Shown here: positions 9,756-20,835 of the stretch, piece by piece
How positions within the stretch are numbered: the stretch's first letter is position 1
How the letters are laid out: every line of letters starts with the position of its first letter
Origin: Diphasiastrum complanatum
Taxonomy: Eukaryota; Streptophyta; Lycopodiopsida; Lycopodiales; Lycopodiaceae
Assembly: GCA_029204225.1 (NCBI GenBank)
Contig: CM055102.1
Span: 39,073,014 to 39,137,013 of the forward strand
Direction of reading: 5' to 3'
DNA length: 64,000 nucleotides
Made by a program: the position numbers and the translations under genes
Notes under the pieces: generated by a model
The model's input: the letters and a program-made list of their open reading frames with translations, nothing else
Database searches by the model: none
Told to the model about the DNA's origin: nothing

Positions 9756-11770
9756 GGAGGTTGGGACATCCCAACTACAAATCCATGCTCTCTATGATCA
9801 AAGAGGCCAAAGCTATTGGCTTGCCAAAGTCATTCTCCAAGAAGATCAAGCCTTGTGAGGCTTGTGCTATTGCTAAATCTCACAAAAAGCCATTTACAAA
9901 ATAGCATCCTTTGGAGTTAATCCACTCGGACATGCATTTCTCATCAACTATAAGCAAGGGAGGAGCCACTTGTTTTGTTACTTTAATTGATGATTTCACA
10001 AGATTCACTTGGATATATCTTCTTGCTTCTAAATCTATGGTGTTTGATCATTTTCTTATTTTCAAAGCTTATGTAGAGAAGCAATTCTCATTCAAGATTA
10101 AAGCTCTTAGATGTGATGGAGGTGGTGAATATATCTCCAATAAATTTTATGATTTCTGTGAGCTTGAAGGCATCAAAAGAGAGTTCTCTTGTGCCTATTC
10201 TCCATCTCGAAATGGAGTGGCCGAGAGAAAGAATAGATCTCTATGTGAATGTGCAAAATCTATGAGAATTGAGACATCTTTGCCCAAAGATTTTTGGGGA
10301 GAAGCCATTAATTGTGCAAATTATATTTGCAATAGGCTCCCACATATAGCTCTTGGAGGAAAGTCACCATATGAAATCTTATATTTGAATAAACCTAAGG
10401 TTGATCACCTTAGAATTTTTGGATGCATATGCTTTGCCCATATTCCCTTGGAAACAAGGAAGAAGGAAGATCCTAGTGCATGCAAAGGGATCATGGTTGG
10501 ATACTCATCCACCAAAAAGGCCTACAGAGTCTTTGTACTCTCTTCAAGTTATTGAAAGTAGAGATGTTGTCTTTCATGAAGATCAACATTCATCTTTTGA
10601 AGAGGCCGAGATCAAGAAGTCTATGGATGCATCACCTATTATTGATTTTGAAGACAATTATGATGTGATGGGGTCGAGAATTGAAGAAGACTCTCCTCAA
10701 ATTTTCTCACCAAGAAGATCCATGAGAGATAGATCCGAGCCTAAGAGGCTCTCATATGTTGACAAAGGCAAACAAGTGGATCTTGATTCCAATAATTATG
10801 TTTTTTTGTGTCTCTCATGAAGAGCCAAAGAATGTACAAGGGGCACTCAATACCAAGGAGTGGTATGATGCCATGAAGCAAGAGTATGATGCATTGATCA
10901 CCGACAATACTTGGGAGCTTGTGGATCCTCCATCCAACAAGCATGTGATTGGTTGCAAGTGGGTATTTCGGATCAAGTACAATCATGATGGCACCATCAA
11001 CGAGTATAAAGCAAGATTATGTGCCAAAGGATTTGCTCAAATCTATGGCCTTGATTATGAGGAGACCTTTGCACACGTTGCAAAGATGGTGACAATAAGA
11101 ATTCTTATTTCTCTTGCTTGTTTCTTTAATTGGAAGGTGTTCCAATTGATGTATCCAATGCTTTTCTAAATGGTTATCTTGAGGAGGAGATCTATATGGA
11201 ACAACCTCAAGGACTCATCAAGGATGAGTTCAAAGCGTGCTTGCTCTTCAAAAGTCTTTATGGACTCAAAGAAGCACCAAGATCATGGTATTCAAGACTT
11301 AATTATTTTCTTATCTCACTAGGATTTACTCTTAATGACTATGATCCTTCCATGTATCTAAAGTTTGTTGATAGCAATATTGTCATTCTTCTAATTTATG
11401 TTGATGACATTATTCTTTGTGGAAGTTGTATCAAGCTAGTTGATGAAACTAAGCTAGCACTTGGATGTGAGTTTCAAATGCAAGATCTAGGAGAGATACA
11501 TTACATCCTAGGCCTGGAAATTGATTTTTATAAAGATCATGTCTTTATATGCCAATCTAGATATCTCACTCTATGTTGAAAAAATTCCATATGGAAAATT
11601 CTAAGAGCATATATAGATACTCCAATGGAGCAAATTGTAAAAGATCCTAATAAAGGTGATAAAGGCTCCTTGATTTGGCTTATCATTACTAGGCCCGATT
11701 TAAGTTTTTGTGTGCACAAATTGAGTCAATTTATGCAAGATCCTAAGATCCATCATTGGAAGATGGCGAA
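9756..11770 (+). pseudogene. Element A integrase and reverse transcriptase, broken
   Basis: Continuation of element A after B. It starts with the duplicated GGAGG, then the HHCC pre-integrase zinc finger (GHPNYKSM, CEACAIAKSHK). An in-frame TAG lies at about 9902. The integrase core runs 9911-10555 with HSD, RCDGGGEY and NGVAERKNRSL. Frameshifts at about 10555, 10817 and 11135 separate the linker and RT pieces. RT blocks include WVFRIKYNHDG, DVSNAFLNGYLEEEIY, LYGLKEAPRSWYSRL and an intact YVDD catalytic box near 11400. The frame is lost at 11577 but homology continues (ITRPDLSFCVHKL) to about 11770, where it stops in HHWKMAK. RNase H is absent. Confidence 0.9.
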
Positions 11771-14700
11771 GCATCCAAAATGAGGCTCCCGCTGCAACAT
11801 CGTCATCTGGAGGTCGTATTGCAACAAATTTGTTCACTGCAACCTCTCTACTGGGTATGAATTTCGATAATGGTGCATCTCCTCTCCATCCGCAATAACG
11901 ATGAGGTAAGAGTTCTAATGTATCCATTTCGACTTCAATGTTGACATTAGAAGGCATGCATCCTGAAGGTTGAAAAGCAGTTGTAAAAGTTTGTGGCCAA
12001 CACGTTGTTTGGTTGTATGTTGATAGTGGCAAATTCTTTTGCATTGTGAGGTACTCAAGAAATTTTGTAGTTTCATCCACAGATAAGAAATTTTGATCTT
12101 TGTATTTTGGATACTTCTCGCACATATATTGTCCGTATTTATGAAAGGATATCAATTCTTTCATCTCATCATTGTCCAGTTCATTTGTGGGTGCCAAAAA
12201 GATCGCTTCCTCTTTTGAAGGCAAAGAGAACAACAATCTGAAAGGTTCACTCCATGTATCGTCTCCATCAGTGCAATAATACTTCCACTGCATGGTTGGT
12301 TCGCCATTCAACATTTGAAAACAAAAGTAGTGAGGATTGGTGTGTCCTTCTAGACCATCATTTCCATGAACAATAAATGGCTCTATGAATCCTTTCCAAT
12401 CCACCATTCGTTCTAACAACTCTACTTTAGTACTTTCAGTATGACCACCACCTACCTTCTAGCCAATTCGTCCTAACATATTAGGCATAGTACAGATTTA
12501 CATTTCAATGCCCTAGAGATTACACTAAAAACTTGATCGATGTCTTCATGCGTGTGTCCGACCATCAAAAACCCCATTTCAACAGTCTAAAATATGTTAT
12601 GTGCCACAAGCATAGAACAAAGACCAAAGATGAACCTATTTTTATTTTCTCTCCAATAGTTGTCAGCTTGAATACATAAGATGGAAGGGAGATTGCCACG
12701 TGCAAGTTGCACCTTTCGTATATAATGGATGTGACCACTTGACTGCTGTCATGCAGATGCAAGGTGTCTATCCACACATCACAGAGCAATTCGAATCCGT
12801 GAACTAGCACTCCACAAACATGCGTTTTCAAAAAACGGTTACCCTCCAATCTTGGAGGAGTCTTTTTGAAATGGGACAACTTTTTGTATTTTGATCCATG
12901 CCATCAATAACAAGGCACAACGATTGCTCTGGATGTGATCTTGATTCTTCTTTCCAATATGTGTATAGCTTTCTCGAGTCAAAAACATGCAATAAGTGCC
13001 GATTTCTTGTTGCAATATGGCGATCTCACACCTTGATATCAATAGAAGTTTCGATCGCATTTTTTAGCTCATCACAAATCTTGCATTTGGACATTCTTTG
13101 TTTTGTTGGAGTCTTGACATATCGAAACTCATGTCTCCACAACCGATACAATGTATTTTTGGAGATTGTGGACATGCTATTTCTTGAAGTTCTTTGTTGA
13201 TGGAATTGAAGACATCACCTTTAGACATGCCAAGAGGGAGATGATGTTCACAATGAACTACTCCATCTTTTGATTTATGTTGAAGATGCGGTTGGGGTAG
13301 AGCATGCTTTTCTAAGATTCCACGCATAATAGCGTTGTTTTAATGTACCTGTGTTCCCATGAAATTTATAGACAATATTGTTGAGTGCCTCTGAGATTAT
13401 TTGCCAAAACAATCCATGGGAAACTCCCAATAGATCTTGAAATGCCTTTGAACATAAGGTTTTACCTAAAACTACAGGTTTAAGTCTTAAACAGGGTTCT
13501 TCCCACATATTGCATGCAATGTTCGAATTATCTTGTGCCTTCAAAAAACACCCGAACATTTGTGAAAGGTAATTATGTCTAGCCGATCCTCGCTTTCTCC
13601 ATACACTTACTCTAAAGTCTTCACATTCTTTGTAAATGATTTTGTGTATACATAATTTTTTACAACAAGGCTGCATCAAAGTCTCTTTTATATGGTCTGG
13701 CGATAAAACATAATCTGCCTTCTTTAGAGTGACAAATGCAAGCACACGCTTTCTTTTGCAGTTTCGAGAAGCTCCAAAAGATTCAAAACTTGGATCATGT
13801 TGCATTGGACTCTCAAAACTCTTCTCGTGTGATTGACCAACTCTTGATACAGATTCTTTTAACATTTCATTCCAATTACCTATCTCGTCGTCTTCATCAA
13901 AATCAAATATAGAAAAATCTGAATCATGTTGTCTAGAAGCAGTAGAAAGCAATGCTGCAGAGGATGCACCTATTGTCTTCTTGGATTGTCTTGGCATTTG
14001 AGAAAGTCTATGACCGTGACTGTCGGTGATAGCATTCGCTTGAGATACATTATTGTTAACCACATCGTCTATCCCAGTTAGGATGTCTGAGTTGTATGTC
14101 GATCGTGTCAGATCATAACCAATTACATCGTCCACGCCTATCAAAACATCAGAGTTGTACAGAGCTGGTCTTGTAGCATTGCTATCAGTCACATCATGAG
14201 CATTGATATCATCCACACCGGTGAGAACATCTAAACTATACCTAATCCGTTTGAAGTTTGCACTATTATTATGATTGACATCTTCTACGCAGTGAAGAAA
14301 TCAGAATTATATGCTGTTTTTGTTGATGTTCTCTTGTCATGATTGAAGGTAGTCGTACATTGCATACGTGTTGATGATCTATTGTAATTGCGATCATAAT
14401 AAGTGTAATGCTCATTCATTGTCTCGTCGAACGATACGTGCCTAAAATTCGTAGCATCACCATGTAAAGAAAGTTTCGATACACACCATATCATCGATTT
14501 ATTTGGTGAGTAAAATGGGACTCCATCATCTGCCATGACATTTTGAATGGTTCCTTCATTTATTACCGATATTAACTTTACAGTGGCAAACAACTGATTT
14601 TTGTCAAAACTGCAATAACCTTTGAAGCTAGCTGCACAAACTATATTTCCATCAAAATCCATACAATCAACAATATCATTGTTGTTGTTGAGTGCCAGAT

Positions 14701-15001
14701 CGTCAATCTTCACCACGTCATTGTTATCCCACAATAATCTGTTTGCCATTAAGTCCAACAAATTATCATAAATGTTTGCAAGATGAGTGATACCCGTCTG
14801 TGGGTATGGCAATGGACAATCCATCTTGAGCACTTTTGATATACTCACCATGCATTTATTTGTGTCAATTTCGTGAAAGAAACAGATCTGGCTTGGTTCA
14901 GTACTCAAAATTTGACCGAATGCAACGACTTCTTTTTGATATAGCAAGACAACGTGGACATTTTTCTCATGATCATTTTCCATTGCAAGCCCTACACACA
15001 C
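11771..15001 (-). pseudogene. DUF7869-type transposase-like gene, decayed
   Basis: Minus-strand pieces in order: 15001-14285 (238 aa), 14216-13275 (313 aa), 13327-13064, 13060-12839, 12879-12565, then 12419-11771. The diagnostic block is at about 12665-12500, with QADNYWRENKNRFIFG followed by MGFLMVGHTHEDIDQVFS. That is the D-N-RENKN / VGHTH-DIDQ signature I associate with the DUF7869 family of putative DDE-type transposases. An IDGMDQ-like piece lies near 12890 and a GVSHGLF-type N-terminal motif near 13420. An in-frame stop at 12587-12589 and several frame changes show decay. The N-terminal part holds two near-repeats of YNSD-(I/V)L-G-DDV. Element A's sequence breaks off where this begins, so the element or a deletion truncated A. 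Confidence 0.75.
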
Positions 15002-15130
15002 AGAGAGAAATTATGATGTCAACATACGTTGGAACATACACACATACAATGTAGATGTAAATTTATAACACACATACCCAGGTTTAGAAATTGTTTGAAA
15101 TTATCTCGAAATAGTTTTATGTAATTTAAA
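15002..15130. other. Short non-coding spacer
   Basis: AT-rich sequence with an ACACACA stretch near 14995-15050; nothing recognised. Confidence 0.5.
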
Positions 15131-15243
15131 TATCTTTATATCTTTAGCCTTTTGCCATTAGTCCTTAAAGTTTGGCCCTTACCCCTTGCCACTTGGTCCT
15201 CAACCATTGGACTATAGTCCTTGGCCGTTAGCCCTTACTCCTT
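15131..15243 (+). repeat. First copy of the ~122-bp tandem repeat, cut off at 15243
   Basis: Contains the same blocks as the array at 15946-16360 (CCTTAAAGTTTGGCCCTTAC, CAACCATTGGACTATAGTCC, GGCCGTTAGCCCTTACTCC). It stops at 15243, where the element with inverted ends begins. Confidence 0.85.
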
Positions 15244-15589
15244 CATTAGGGCCCTTTTTGAACTCAAAAAGGGCCTCTTCCTTGCCTAAACATGTTTACT
15301 AATTAGGATTAATTAACTCATTAATCATCCTATGTGGCAGTTCACCCTGGGTTTATCATGGGTTAACTAGTAGGTTTCACTTAGACCTAACATAATATAG
15401 CAAGGACACCTAATTTTTAATGTAGCCAAAAAATTTAAATCCAATATAACATCTATTTTTTCAAGGCCTTCAAAATTCATCTTTTTAAGCTTAGAATGAG
15501 TGAAAAGGGGGCCCGATATTTCCTTGGGCCCCCATTTTGAAAAAAAAAATTGAAAAAAAAGGGGGAGGGAGATGGAAGTACATCTTCCC

Positions 15590-15593
15590 ACCC

Positions 15594-15649
<56 letters not shown>
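15590..15649. repeat. C-run followed by (TC)n microsatellite
   Basis: About 15 cytosines followed by about 45 bases of TC dinucleotide. Lies inside the element with inverted ends. Confidence 0.95.
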
Positions 15650-15650
<1 letters not shown>

Positions 15651-15753
15651 GGGGCTAGTTGGCCCGTCGCGCCCCACCCACCCCTCCGGGCCGCTGGCCC
15701 TCATTGATTCGCGTGGCCCGAAGGGCCACACCTAACACCTCGCCCCCACCCCA

Positions 15754-15779
15754 CCCCCCCCCCCCCCCCCCCCCCCCCC
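15754..15779. repeat. Poly-C run
   Basis: 26 consecutive cytosines, preceded by shorter C-rich runs. Length may be unreliable because of sequencing of homopolymers. Confidence 0.9.
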
Positions 15780-15945
15780 TTCCTCGCTGTCTTGTCAAAG
15801 AGGGAGGGGGGTGACCTGGGAGCGCACGCTCATTGCGCTCCCACCCGGCTCAGCGGCTCCAAGTGGGCAGGAGCAGCAGCGTCATCATTAACACTAATTA
15901 TAATTAGTGAAGAGGCCCTTTTTGAGTCCAAAAAGGGCCCTAATG

Positions 15946-16360
15946 AGATCTTGGCACTTAGCCCTTACGTGCCATTGGTCCTTAAAGTTTGGCCCTTACC
16001 CCTTGCCACTTGGTCCTCAACCATTGGACTATAGTCCTTGGCCGTTAGCCCTTACTCCTTAGATCTTGGCACTTAGCCCTTATGCGCCATTGGTCCTTAA
16101 AGTTTAGCCCTTACCCCTTGCCACTTGGTCCCCAACCATTGGACTATAGTCCTTGGCCGTTAGCCCTTACTCCTTAGATCTTGGCACTTAGCCCTTACGC
16201 GCCATTGGTCCTTAAAGTTTGGCCCTTACCCCTTGCCACTTGGTCCCCAACCATTGGACTATAGTCCTTGGCCGTTAGTCCTTACTCCTTAGATCTGGGC
16301 ACTTAGCCCTTACGCGCCATTGGTCCTTAAAGTTTGGCCCTTACCCCTTGCCACTTGGTT
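15946..16360 (+). repeat. ~122-bp tandem repeat array
   Basis: About 3.5 near-identical head-to-tail copies. Each starts AGATCTTGGCACTTAGCCC and ends GGCCGTTAGCCCTTACTCCTT. Copies differ by single bases (ACGTGCC/ATGCGCC/ACGCGCC; CCTCAACC/CCCCAACC). A further copy lies to the left at 15131-15243. Confidence 0.93.
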
Positions 16361-17165
16361 TAGGGTTTAGCAATTGGACCTAAGCCCTTATATCTCGGCC
16401 CTTAGCCACTTGGCCCTTAGTCTTAGCCCGTAGACATTGGCCCTCGACCCTTGGCTAGTTGGCCCTCAGTCCTTAGCTAGTTGGCCCTCAGTCCTTAGAC
16501 CTTGGCCCTCAGTCCTTAACTAGTTGGCCCTCAGTCCTTAGACCTTGACCCTCAGCTGTTGGCCCTAATATCTAGGCCCTTAGCCCTTAGCCCTCAACCA
16601 ATTGGCCCTTAGTCTTAGCCCTTAGATGTTGGCCCTCAACCCTTGGTCCTTAGCTAGTTGGCCCTCAATCCTTAGCTAGTTGGCCCGAGACAGTCTTTAG
16701 CTAGTTGGCCCTCATTCCTTAGTTAGTTAGCCCTTAGCCCTTAGTTAGCCCGTAGCAAGTCTTTAGCTAGTTGGCCCTCAGTCCTTAGTTAGTTGGCCCT
16801 CAGTCCTTAGCTAGTTAGCCCTTAGTCCTGAGACCTTTACCCTTAGCCTGTGGCCCTAAGTTCTTAGTCGCTGACACTTAGCCCTTGGTAGTCGGCAATT
16901 GGCCCTTAGCCCTTGCCTCTTTGCCCTTAGTTCTTGGCCATTGGGTCTCGACCCTCAGTCCTAAGCCGGTTGGCCCATGGTCCTTAGACCATGACCCTTG
17001 ATCGTTTGTCCCTAGACCTTGACCCTTAGCCGTTGGAGCTTTGTTCTTAGCTACTGGCTTTTGGTTGTCGACAATTAGCCCTTAGCCCTTGACTCTTTGC
17101 CCTTGGACCAATGCCATGACCGTAGGCGATTAGTCCTTAGCCCAAGGCCCTTAGTCCTTGACCTT
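16361..17165 (+). repeat. Degenerate minisatellite of ~10-20 bp units
   Basis: Long run of variants of TTGGCCCTCAGTCCTTAGCT and related CCCTTAGCC words. It probably arose from the same sequence family as the adjacent 122-bp array, which is built from the same CCTTGGCC/CTTAGCCC words. No coding meaning. Confidence 0.9.
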
Positions 17166-17860
17166 AAAGGGTTTTTTTTCTTGTAACTTGCATTAATGTT
17201 TTTCATTATTCTTTTCAAAGTTTTTGTTCTTTTCTTAGCTTTATAGATTTTATTTTTGATTATTTTTTAAGATAGTAACTGTTTTTTAATATGTTTCGTG
17301 CTTTTTTATTCTCATTAATTTTTTTATTTTATTATATTTGTTTAAATTTTTTTTTGTGATTTTATTCTTAAATCATATTATTGATACATTTATTTTGAGA
17401 GTTTATTTTGTTGTATTCTATTTTTATATATCTAATTTATTGTTTTATGATTTATTAATAGATATATTCAAGTTTTTTGATGATTTGTTAATAGTTATAT
17501 TATTATTTTTATTGATATATTTTTCTAGTTATTTTATAATTATTTTAATTATATTCAATTTTTTTTGTATTATTAAAGTTATTTTATATTTTAAATTTTA
17601 TTCACTTTTTTGAATATTTAATCTATTAATGTTATGATTATGTAATACTATTTGTATATTCTTTTAATTTCTTACAATTTGTTTATTTTTGTAATTTGTT
17701 TATTATTTCATTTATTTTTGGGTTTTATAAATTTATGATTTTTGTTTAGTAGAGGTTTAGTGTTATTCATCATTTAGTTTTACTAATTTTCAGTTTTTTG
17801 TTTTTAAAAGTTATTTATGTCTTTATGTTTTGTGTGCAATTTTTAATTATATGTCTTTCA
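17166..17860. repeat. T-rich low-complexity DNA
   Basis: About 700 bases, strongly T-rich on the + strand, with no gene. Apparent frames are stretches of Phe, Ile and Leu caused by composition. Confidence 0.8.
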
Positions 17861-18155
17861 AAAAACAAGGAGATGAGAGCACAAGAAAAAGACAACAATT
17901 ATCCCATAAGTATTTCTAGAAGCATGACAGAACTCATGAGTATATATAGATTCTGAAATCGTCCATTTTCAAGAATTGTGGCTCTTTACCACAATTACAA
18001 GCAGCCAGAAAAGCTAAAATCAATTACATTTGCTTTTTTATGAGTTCAACACGTTGTTGACACGTGGCAGTTCATAAATCCCATAAGCAAATGAACATCT
18101 ATCCACAAAGATAGATAAACCCCCTCCCCATCTTAATAGTTAACATGATTGAGAA
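17861..18155. other. Unassigned non-coding DNA
   Basis: Mixed-composition sequence; no domain, repeat or RNA gene recognised. Confidence 0.5.
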
Positions 18156-18390
18156 ACCGTAAGGTCCTATGCGACCCTCTGTGACCTCTACCGTCCTCCG
18201 CGGTCCCTAATGCGGTCCCTCTATGGTCCTCTACGATCCTCTCACCGCAGCGGGAGGTTCTCATTTATTTTTAAAAATTCAGAGTGTTTCATTTTTTGGA
18301 TAAAAAAGAATTTGGAGTGAACCTCCCGCCGCGGAGGGAGGTAATAAAAAAACTTTTCAGAACCACCCGCCGCGGCGGGAGGTTCTGAGG
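18156..18390 (-). repeat. Satellite units in reverse orientation with palindromes
   Basis: Reads as the reverse complement of the satellite at 19990-27520 (GGTCCCTCTATGGTCCTCTA type words). It is followed by three CCTCCCG.../...CGGGAGG palindromes or near-palindromes (about 18248, 18320-18341, 18362-18383). Together with the later arrays it forms an inverted arrangement. Confidence 0.8.
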
Positions 18391-18405
18391 CCACGTTTCA
18401 TAAAG

Positions 18406-18408
<3 letters not shown>

Positions 18409-18471
<63 letters not shown>
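18409..18471. repeat. (TA)n microsatellite
   Basis: About 62 bases of TA dinucleotide. Confidence 0.97.
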
Positions 18472-18478
<7 letters not shown>

Positions 18479-18563
18479 CCACATATATATAATTGTATCT
18501 ATAACAAAAGATATATAATTGTATCTTATATATATATATATACTTTTGTTTTTATATATGCAT

Positions 18564-18570
<7 letters not shown>

Positions 18571-18636
<66 letters not shown>
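18571..18636. repeat. (AT)n microsatellite
   Basis: About 66 bases of AT dinucleotide, followed by GATATA repeats. Confidence 0.97.
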
Positions 18637-18639
<3 letters not shown>

Positions 18640-18681
18640 TATAGATATAGATGCATGTATACATTTGTAATTAAAAAAACA

Positions 18682-18717
18682 TTTCAGAACCTCCCGTCGG
18701 GGCGGGAGGTTCTGAAA
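18682..18717. repeat. 36-bp inverted repeat around CCTCCCG/CGGGAGG
   Basis: Two perfect 15-base arms (TTTCAGAACCTCCCG and its complement) around a 6-base centre. It is the most extended of the palindromes that recur through the satellite region. Confidence 0.9.
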
Positions 18718-18790
18718 TACGTTTTCAAATATATATGTATTTAGTACATATATATATGTGTATATGTGTGTGAGTGTGTATTGTTATGTA

Positions 18791-18813
18791 ATACACACAC
18801 ACACACACACACA

Positions 18814-18857
<44 letters not shown>
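18791..18857. repeat. (CA)n microsatellite
   Basis: About 66 bases of CA with one CCC interruption, running into a TA run. Confidence 0.97.
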
Positions 18858-18876
<19 letters not shown>

Positions 18877-19989
18877 GCATATTGATGGGTATTACATTAA
18901 TATATCTATATTTATATTTATATATACAACTGATATACATATGTAAATTTCATTTTAAAGTTACACTACAATATTTTGTAAATACATGCATCTTATAAAA
19001 ATGTCCGTTTGAATTGACTATTTCGATTACATTTCACATAAAAGTATATATGTAATCTAACAGACATGATCTAGATTATATCTAAAAGTAACTTACTTTA
19101 GTAATAGAGTATGAGCGAGCAAAGTGAGCTTACTTCTCACTGACCATAGAGACCTGACTTTGAAACACTGGAATGTCTCTTGAAAGAACCTCTTTATATA
19201 TACTATCGTCGAGCTTCGTCCATGTCATCAATCCGCGTCAAAATGTTTCTTTTCTCTTTTTTAAAGACACCTCAACAATCCACGTTTTCTCTAATATTGT
19301 TTAGGCCAGTTACTGTCCCAAGTGTACTATCCAAACATGCTTCGTTTTTAAAGGTCGTATTTGCCATGTCACTGATCTAAACCTTATTATTATTTGAAAC
19401 TGGATTTCTAACAACATATTCGCGGATTGATGACCTGGCATGGTTCTATATATATTTACTCTAATCCTTTGTCTCTTTCTTTGAGAGCAGAATAGAAGCG
19501 TCACAGAACTATGGGTCGTCGCAGGTTTGAACTGATGGTTTTGTAGGTTGCGGATTGCAGTGTTGTTGCGGATTGCGGTGGCAGTTGCGGTTGCGGCCCA
19601 AATACCCAGAACGGGCCTTCCCCGTCCAATAATTTATTATATAAAAATGAATGTTTTCGAAATATATGAGACGCTAAAATAGCTCTGTGTGATAAGGCAG
19701 TGACATGTGGCAAATGGTATATCCCATAAGTATCATATATATCTATCCATCAAAAAATGGTATAAGTAAAACCCCTACCCTTCATAGACTTCACATTTTC
19801 GTTTTAATTCTGAGTATTCTAAGCATAACTCCACAATCCAATTTTGGAACCATCGATCTACTTGCAAGCAAAAGTCCAAATCAATGGTATTTTTTGTTCA
19901 ATTTCGAAAAGACATAACCTATAAATTTATAATGAAGACCATTTTTTTTATGAATTGGATTTTTTTTTATGAAAAAAATATCAGAGACA
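18858..19989. other. No gene recognised
   Basis: AT-rich sequence without a convincing frame. Near 19510-19600 there is a short imperfect repeat of TTGCGGATTGCGG words. Nothing else stands out. Confidence 0.5.
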
Positions 19990-20835
19990 TTAGGGACCAC
20001 ATTAGGACTAGAGAAGGACCGCACAGGTCGGTAGAGGGACTGCACTAGGGATGACATTAGGACCAGAGAGGGACCGCATTAGGACTAGAGAGGGACCGCA
20101 GAGGACCGCAGAGGTCGCAGAGGGACCGTAGAGGTCGCAGATGGACCACAGAGGACTGTAGAGGGACCGTAGGACTCAAAACCTCCCGCCGCGGCGGGAG
20201 GACCACGCAGGACCATAGAGGGACCGCATTAGGACCAGAGAGGGACCGCAGAGGTCCGAGAGGAGAGCAGAGGTTGCAGAGGACCACAGAGGTCGAAGAG
20301 GGACCGTAGAGGTCGCAGATGGACGTAGAGGACCGCAGAGGATCGTAGGACTTAGAACCTCCCGCCGCGGCGGGAGGACCGCACAGGACCGTAGAGGGAC
20401 CACATTAGGGACCGCATTAGGACCAAAGAGGGACCACATTAGGACCAGAGAGGGACCGTAGAGGTCCGAGAGGACAGCAAAGGTCGCAAAGGGTCGTTGA
20501 GGACCGTAGAGGTCGAAGAGAGACCGCAGAGGTGGCAGATGGACCGTAGAGGACCGTAGAGGGACCGTAGAGGACCGCATGAGAATGCAGGACTTAGAAC
20601 CTCCCGCCGTGGCGGGTTGACCGCACACGACCGTAGAGGCACCGCACCAGGTTCCGCATTAGGACCAGAGAGGGATCGCAGAGGTTCGAGAGGACAACAG
20701 AGGACCGCTGAGGTCGCAGAGGACCGTAGAGGTCACAGACGTTGAAGAGGGACCGCAGAGGACCGTAGGACTCAGAACCTCCCGCCATGGCGGGAGGACC
20801 GAGAAGGACCGTAGGACTCAGAACCTCCCGTCGTG
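19990..20835 (+). repeat. GACCGCAGAG satellite array with recurrent palindromes
   Basis: Short degenerate units (GGACCGCAGAG, GGACCGTAGAG, GAGGTCGCAGA) make up the array. Punctuation by CCTCCCGCCGCGGCGGGAGG occurs at 20182-20201 and 20358-20377 (perfect). Altered copies lie at 20600-20617 and 20778-20797, with a truncated copy at about 20824. Palindrome spacing is about 180-240 bp, suggesting a longer repeat unit that contains both. Minus-strand frames here are translations of the repeat. Confidence 0.93.

Larger units (their letters stand above)
864..11770 (+). mobile_element. Copia LTR retrotransposon A, interrupted by B, 3' end missing
   Basis: A Ty1/copia element on the + strand: 5' LTR (864-1628), tRNA-iMet primer site, gag with zinc knuckle, protease, integrase and reverse transcriptase in copia order (integrase before RT). 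Element B (3750-9755) sits inside it. The pre-integrase frame runs up to 3749 and resumes at 9761 after the duplicated GGAGG. Homology stops at about 11770, in the conserved HHWKMAK stretch between RT and RNase H; the DUF7869-like sequence begins there, and no RNase H or 3' LTR of A is seen further on. Stops and frameshifts show the copy is dead. Its LTR and gag are the same family as element D. Confidence 0.88.
15244..15945. mobile_element. ~700-bp element with 37-bp inverted ends
   Basis: Left end CATTAGGGCCCTTTTTGA.. and right end ..AAAAAGGGCCCTAATG are inverted copies over about 37 bases with one mismatch. Each end can itself fold, because GGGCCCTTTTTGA faces TCAAAAAGGGCC. The insertion falls inside a tandem repeat whose intact copies read ACTCCTTAGATCTTGG at this place, so the empty site is known. 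No target duplication is visible. Inside are a CT microsatellite, two C-runs and a GC-rich stretch, but no protein. A non-autonomous DNA transposon or foldback element is likely. Confidence 0.6.

Noticed and set aside
17338-17613. 91-residue Phe/Ile-rich frame that looks like a membrane protein
   Set aside because: Caused by T-rich low-complexity DNA; no start context or family.
18725-18946. Frames of His-Thr and Cys-Val repeats
   Set aside because: Translations of CA/TA microsatellites.
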